64,000 bases of DNA from UBA5239 sp040391785 (GTDB taxonomy: Bacteria > Verrucomicrobiota > Lentisphaeria > Victivallales > Victivallaceae): the NCBI GenBank assembly GCA_040391785.1, contig JBEBXH010000017.1, positions 13,073 to 77,072 on the forward strand, given 5' to 3'. This document shows positions 60,461 through 64,000 of the stretch, in pieces. The position numbers were made by a program, and so were the translations under genes. Below the pieces are notes generated by a model that worked only from the letters and a program-made list of their open reading frames with translations, was not told the DNA's origin and did no database searches. The first letter of the stretch is position 1, and each line of letters opens with the position of its first letter.

Positions 60461-60922
60461 ATGACAATGAACAGGCAGATTGGATTTCTGGTGTCGCTCA
60501 TCAAACAGTATGGCGGACGGGCTTTTGAAAAGATGTTGATCGAACATGGAATTGAAGAATTTAACGGCCCTCAGGGGCGAATTTTGTACGTGCTCTGGGA
60601 TAGGGACGCAATCGCCATTCAGGAGTTGTCTCACAAAACCGGGTTGGCCAACGCTACCCTGACCAGTATGCTCGACCGTCTGGAAAACAACGGGCTTGTT
60701 GAACGTAAACCGGATAAAAACGACAGAAGAAAAAACCTAATCGCCCTGACCGCCAAGGCACATTCACTGAAAGACGCTTATGAAGATGTTTCGGACCGTA
60801 TGACCGGCATTTTTTATCAGGGTTTTTCCGATAAAGAAATCACACAGTTGGAAGCATATCTGGAGCGGGTACTTGACAATATCCGTGAAGCGGAAATACA
60901 GCAGAACAATTCGAAAAAATAA
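60461..60922 (+). CDS. MarR-family regulator
   Basis: 153 residues from the ATG at 60461 (an ATG at 60467 and a TTG at 60449 are alternatives). Winged helix: AIAIQELSHKTGLANATLTS, LDRLENNGLVERKPDKNDRR, then LIALTAKAHSLKDAYEDVSD. MarR proteins usually repress detoxification genes and release DNA on binding small phenolics or oxidants. It is followed by the Cys-motif protein and the nitroreductase, its probable targets. Confidence 0.85.
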   Translation: MTMNRQIGFLVSLIKQYGGRAFEKMLIEHGIEEFNGPQGRILYVLWDRDAIAIQELSHKTGLANATLTSMLDRLENNGLVERKPDKNDRRKNLIALTAKAHSLKDAYEDVSDRMTGIFYQGFSDKEITQLEAYLERVLDNIREAEIQQNNSKK

Positions 60923-60954
60923 AAATTCCCCCACATAACAAAAGGAGATAGAAA

Positions 60955-61302
60955 ATGGACAAAAAAGAACTCACACAAATCGTCAAGGACATGATTGCCG
61001 CTCCTTCCTGCTGCCAAGAACTCAAAGACGCAGGACAAAAATGGCTTGATGCAGTTGACGCTGATGCCAAAAAAGCCGCCGCGGCCGCGCTTCTGCTGGA
61101 ACTCCGGGAGGATATATTAACGATTGAACAGGTCATTGAATTTGTTGAATCTCCGCAGGGTGCGCAGATCTTTGGTGCGGGAAAAGCGAAAGTCATAGCG
61201 GAACACGCTCATGAAGTCAAAGCCAAAGGCGGAAAATGGTGCGACTGCCCCGCCTGCGCCGCTGGTTTGAAAATCCTCGACAATGCTTCTCTGCTTGCCT
61301 GA
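60955..61302 (+). CDS. Small Cys-rich protein, unknown function (often misnamed Hsp90)
   Basis: 115 residues with the pattern ELTQIVKDMIAAPSCCQELK, AAAALLLELREDILTIEQVI and a C-terminal KWCDCPACAAGLKILDN. From memory, similar proteins in Clostridia are labelled heat-shock protein Hsp90, although no Hsp90 domain is present. The CC and CxCPxC cysteines suggest metal or redox chemistry. AAAGGAG precedes the ATG. It lies between the MarR and nitroreductase genes. Confidence 0.6.
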   Translation: MDKKELTQIVKDMIAAPSCCQELKDAGQKWLDAVDADAKKAAAAALLLELREDILTIEQVIEFVESPQGAQIFGAGKAKVIAEHAHEVKAKGGKWCDCPACAAGLKILDNASLLA

Positions 61303-61368
61303 AAAATTTCTTTGCAGCATGGGGACCGCGTGATCCCCATGCCATTTTCGATAAAAAGGACCGCACTT

Positions 61369-61989
61369 ATGGAACTATATGAAGCTATTGAAAAACGTCG
61401 CACCGTCCGCAATTTTGCCGCAAAACAGGTACCGGAAGAAACCCTGAACCGCATTCTTGAGGCCGGACTGAAGGCACCGTCGCATGACCATGCCCGTGAC
61501 TGGCATTTCATCGTCATCCGCCGGCCGGAACGCATGGCCGAAGTTCTGCGGCATGTCGCCGGCGGCGCGGACGTGCAAATGGACATCATCAATCATTGGG
61601 ATACCGCCACGGAATGCCAGAAATCGATGTATTACGATGCAATTCCCAAGCAGGTGAAAATGCTCTCGCAAAGCCAGTGTCTGATATTGCCGTTGTTTCG
61701 TGCCGGAGTTGATCTGATGACGCCCCGCGATATCAGTTCCCTGAACTCATTTGCCTCGATCTGGTGCCTGATCCAGAACATACTGCTGGCGGCCACCGCC
61801 GAGGGCCTGGTGTGCTCAATGCGGATTCCGATCTGGGATGAGGAATCCTATGTTTTGAAAAACATCCACGCGCCGGAAGGCTACCGGATGCCGTGTTATC
61901 TCGCCATCGGCTACGCTTCGCCGGATGCAAAGATTATTCAGCAGGTGGACCTTTCGGCTGCCGAACGTATCCATTCCGAAAACTGGTGA
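61369..61989 (+). CDS. Nitroreductase-family protein
   Basis: 206 residues from the ATG at 61369 (AAAAGGA upstream); a longer frame to 61312 is less likely. Family motifs: YEAIEKRRTVRNFAAKQVPE, LEAGLKAPSHDHARDWHFIV (FMN binding) and ASIWCLIQNILLAATAEGLV, then GYRMPCYLAIGYASPD. Members are FMN-dependent NAD(P)H reductases of nitro compounds, quinones or flavins. It is probably regulated by the MarR protein. Confidence 0.88.
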   Translation: MELYEAIEKRRTVRNFAAKQVPEETLNRILEAGLKAPSHDHARDWHFIVIRRPERMAEVLRHVAGGADVQMDIINHWDTATECQKSMYYDAIPKQVKMLSQSQCLILPLFRAGVDLMTPRDISSLNSFASIWCLIQNILLAATAEGLVCSMRIPIWDEESYVLKNIHAPEGYRMPCYLAIGYASPDAKIIQQVDLSAAERIHSENW

Positions 61990-62103
61990 TCGTGATATAT
62001 AGCAGCAACTCTAAAGTTCAGCTGAAAGAGAGACAGAGAGCGGAAGCCACTATTTCTGAATACCATTATTGGAATTTTTCCAGAAACAGGCTATTGTTAC
62101 CGG

Positions 62104-63939
62104 ATGGACGAATATGACAACCAACCGGAATTTACTGATATGAAAATTATTCAAGCTAATCTGACTGAAGCTCAAATCGAATTTATGCGCGAAGAACTGA
62201 GCCGGACCTGTGCCGCTGCTATCCGCGCAGGAAAAATCGTCCCCTCTCTGAAAATCACTCTGGAAGCACGGTGCTGCGATCCGGTAAAACCGGATCATTC
62301 GCCGTTCCCCGTATATGCCCAACGCAAACGCGAGGAACAACGTTATTCGCTCGAAAAATCCGCATCCGCCGTTAGCATCCGGGGTGGAGGTTATCCCGGC
62401 GTATTGTATGGTCTTTATGCGTTGCTGCGCAGGGAGTTGGGCGCGGACTGGACCGGACTGAATGATGAAGACATCGTCTTCCACCGGCATCCGGCTCCGG
62501 AGAAAAATGAAGTCACCCCGGCAGTTCCGTTTCGCGGGGTGGAAAGTTCCCCCACGGATCAGAATCTGGAGTTCTTTGCCAAATTTATGCGCTACCTCGC
62601 CCGCAATCAATGGAATATGCTGCAACTGAATGCCACCCGCTGGGCCGATTGCCCGCGACAGCAGGAATTCGCCGAGTTGGGGGCATTGTGCGCGATCGAA
62701 CTCCATATTGGCGGACATGCGATCGAAATGTTCCTGGATGACGCGGTTTTCGAGCAGCATCCGGAGTATTTCGGTTTCCGCGACGGCCACCGCTGCCTGA
62801 AAGGCGCCGTCGAAATTCCTGACTTGAACCTGACTATTCCCCAGGCCCGCATTCAGTCATGTTACTCCAACCCGGAGGCCTGCCGCCATATGGCGCAGAA
62901 CATTGCCGCCTATCTTGAAAAGCACCCGGAATGTCCGGTTTTCTCCCTCTGGCCCCACGACGGTGCCAACAACTGGTGTCAATGCCCTGAATGCCTGAAA
63001 ATTACCCCTTATGAGCAAATGCTATTGCTGGGTCAGCAGGTGCTTGAACTCGCCCCGCGCCCGATTTATCTGGAGGTGCTGGCCTATTGCTCACTGCTGA
63101 CTCTGCCGAAAAAACCGGCTAACCTGGAGCGCGTTTATACGATTTTCTGCCCTTATCTGCGTTTTTACGATCATCTCTTTTTCGAGCCGCGCCCGGCGGA
63201 GCCCAAACAGCGCCTGGGCTTCTCTTACCCCGCCCCCGACCCGGTCTGTCCCGATGACGACCGGGATTATGGCGTATTGCTGAACGACTGGCTCGAATAT
63301 CTGAAAGATAATCGCGGTACGTTGGGGATTTTCGCCTACTATCAGTTGCTGTTTTTCGACGAAAAGAACCGCCGTGACCGGACACGTTATCTGCGTTTTC
63401 CCGATCCCGCCATCGTCGCGGCCGAGCTGCGCAACTTCATTGATTCGGGCATGCTGGTCTACTACGACTGCTCGCCCCCGTATCCCAATGTGTGGCCGGA
63501 TGCCCGGCTCTACAGTTTCTATTCCCGGCTGCTGATCGATCCGGCAACCGACGAAAACCGCTTGATCGCCAACCGCAAAGAAGAATTGCTGGGCGCTGCC
63601 GCCCCGATCATCGACAGCATAACCGCAACCCTCGACCGCGATGTCCGCGAATGGGACCCGGCACTGACCGGGCAGCTGGCGGAGGCCTGCCGCAATTTGC
63701 CGCCCGACCGCGCCAAACGCCTCAAATTATGGCTCGAATACGTGTTGCTCGGAAGCGCGTCCTGCCGCGCGGCCGAACAGCACGATGTCGCCGCGGTGGA
63801 AAAATTTGAAAACGAAATCATCCAGCTTTTTGAGGATAATCGCGAACTGCTGCAGGATTATACCAGCATCGAAGGCATGATCCGTTATGCCACCCGCTCC
63901 CGGACGATTTCCGCCAACCTGAGCAATATTCTGGCATAA
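62104..63939 (+). CDS. Cytoplasmic DUF4838-family protein
   Basis: 611 residues from the ATG at 62104 (an ATG at 62140 is also possible, with weak ribosome sites for both). No signal peptide. N-terminal domain: SAVSIRGGGYPGVLYGLYAL. The barrel has EQHPEYFGFRDGHRCLKGAV, CPVFSLWPHDGANNWCQCPE and YTIFCPYLRFYDHLFFEPRP, the characteristic DUF4838 set. The secreted relative at 49313 has a signal peptide and may act outside, while this one would act on imported oligosaccharides. The exact substrate is unknown. Confidence 0.72.
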   Translation: MDEYDNQPEFTDMKIIQANLTEAQIEFMREELSRTCAAAIRAGKIVPSLKITLEARCCDPVKPDHSPFPVYAQRKREEQRYSLEKSASAVSIRGGGYPGVLYGLYALLRRELGADWTGLNDEDIVFHRHPAPEKNEVTPAVPFRGVESSPTDQNLEFFAKFMRYLARNQWNMLQLNATRWADCPRQQEFAELGALCAIELHIGGHAIEMFLDDAVFEQHPEYFGFRDGHRCLKGAVEIPDLNLTIPQARIQSCYSNPEACRHMAQNIAAYLEKHPECPVFSLWPHDGANNWCQCPECLKITPYEQMLLLGQQVLELAPRPIYLEVLAYCSLLTLPKKPANLERVYTIFCPYLRFYDHLFFEPRPAEPKQRLGFSYPAPDPVCPDDDRDYGVLLNDWLEYLKDNRGTLGIFAYYQLLFFDEKNRRDRTRYLRFPDPAIVAAELRNFIDSGMLVYYDCSPPYPNVWPDARLYSFYSRLLIDPATDENRLIANRKEELLGAAAPIIDSITATLDRDVREWDPALTGQLAEACRNLPPDRAKRLKLWLEYVLLGSASCRAAEQHDVAAVEKFENEIIQLFEDNRELLQDYTSIEGMIRYATRSRTISANLSNILA

Positions 63940-63948
63940 ATGGATGAA

Positions 63949-63971
63949 TGCGAGGAACTCCGCGTTCCTCG
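63949..63971. repeat. Hairpin GCGAGGAAC-TCCGC-GTTCCTCGC
   Basis: Perfect 9-bp stem with a 5-base loop immediately downstream of the DUF4838 gene. It shares the core CTCCGCGTTCCTCGC with 53809-53833, so it is probably a dispersed REP-like element and possibly also a terminator. Confidence 0.6.
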
Positions 63972-64000
63972 CGCTCCAGCGGCAGATCGACTGATCTGCA

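Overview
The window looks like a chromosome segment of a Lentisphaerota bacterium, most likely Victivallaceae-like. This is inferred from gene content, not from a marker gene. It has GC-rich coding DNA, many short DUF1559-type pseudopilins, GntR/LacI sensor regulators, a TIGR04073-like protein and many unusual secreted glycoside hydrolases (GH). No rRNA, CRISPR array, phage or complete transposase gene was found.

Layout. 1-1793 (minus): sensor regulator and partial pseudopilin. 2074-7066: LpoB-like lipoprotein, then regulator, GH99/GH71-like enzyme with LamG-like tail, pseudopilin. 7069-10279 (minus): autoregulated GntR/LacI-type regulator and GH36 enzyme. 10513-13007: AraC regulator divergent from an ADP-ribosylglycohydrolase-fold gene. 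12997-16752 (minus): O-antigen-ligase-like protein, RecO, RecX and amidohydrolase, linked by 4-base overlaps. 16910-18910: TPR, LOG and HD proteins. 19075-23714: regulator, pseudopilin, large GH-like protein. 23865-25631: M55 aminopeptidase and a degenerate nucleotidyltransferase. 25638-30525 (minus): small membrane protein, ankyrin lipoprotein, galM, rnhC, prfB and a TIGR04073-like protein. 30680-31561: AmrS-like radical SAM enzyme. 31558-37740 (minus): LacI regulator, DUF4434, pseudopilin, CBM9/GH-like giant. 38059-42332: regulator, pseudopilin, second GH99/GH71-like enzyme. 42333-47183 (minus): four-gene operon with a polysaccharide deacetylase and a metal-site-deficient M24 protein. 47505-53758: LacI regulator, pseudopilin, DUF4838 protein, and a Bacteroidota-like heparinase II/III gene whose start is interrupted by a MITE. 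53906-57368: regulator, acyltransferase and aminotransferase. 57570-59249 (minus): leuA, with a long leader. 59755-59844: tRNA-Ser. 60461-63939: MarR, small Cys-motif protein, nitroreductase and a second DUF4838 protein.

The main theme is a repeated cassette: one sensor regulator, one short pseudopilin and one large secreted polysaccharide-active protein. Five cassettes are complete here and a sixth is cut by the left edge. Each has its own promoter or operator, which suggests separate glycan-responsive units whose enzymes may be displayed or exported with the help of cassette-specific pseudopilins. In all six pseudopilins the usual Gly before the FTLIE motif is replaced.

Other notable signals are the 160-bp MITE with TTA target duplications in a signal-peptide codon, three 7-bp tandem-repeat arrays, three long hairpin elements built of 9-10-bp repeats, near-identical promoter geometry (16-bp spacer) at most regulated genes, several perfect operator palindromes, and a Leu-rich candidate leader peptide upstream of leuA.
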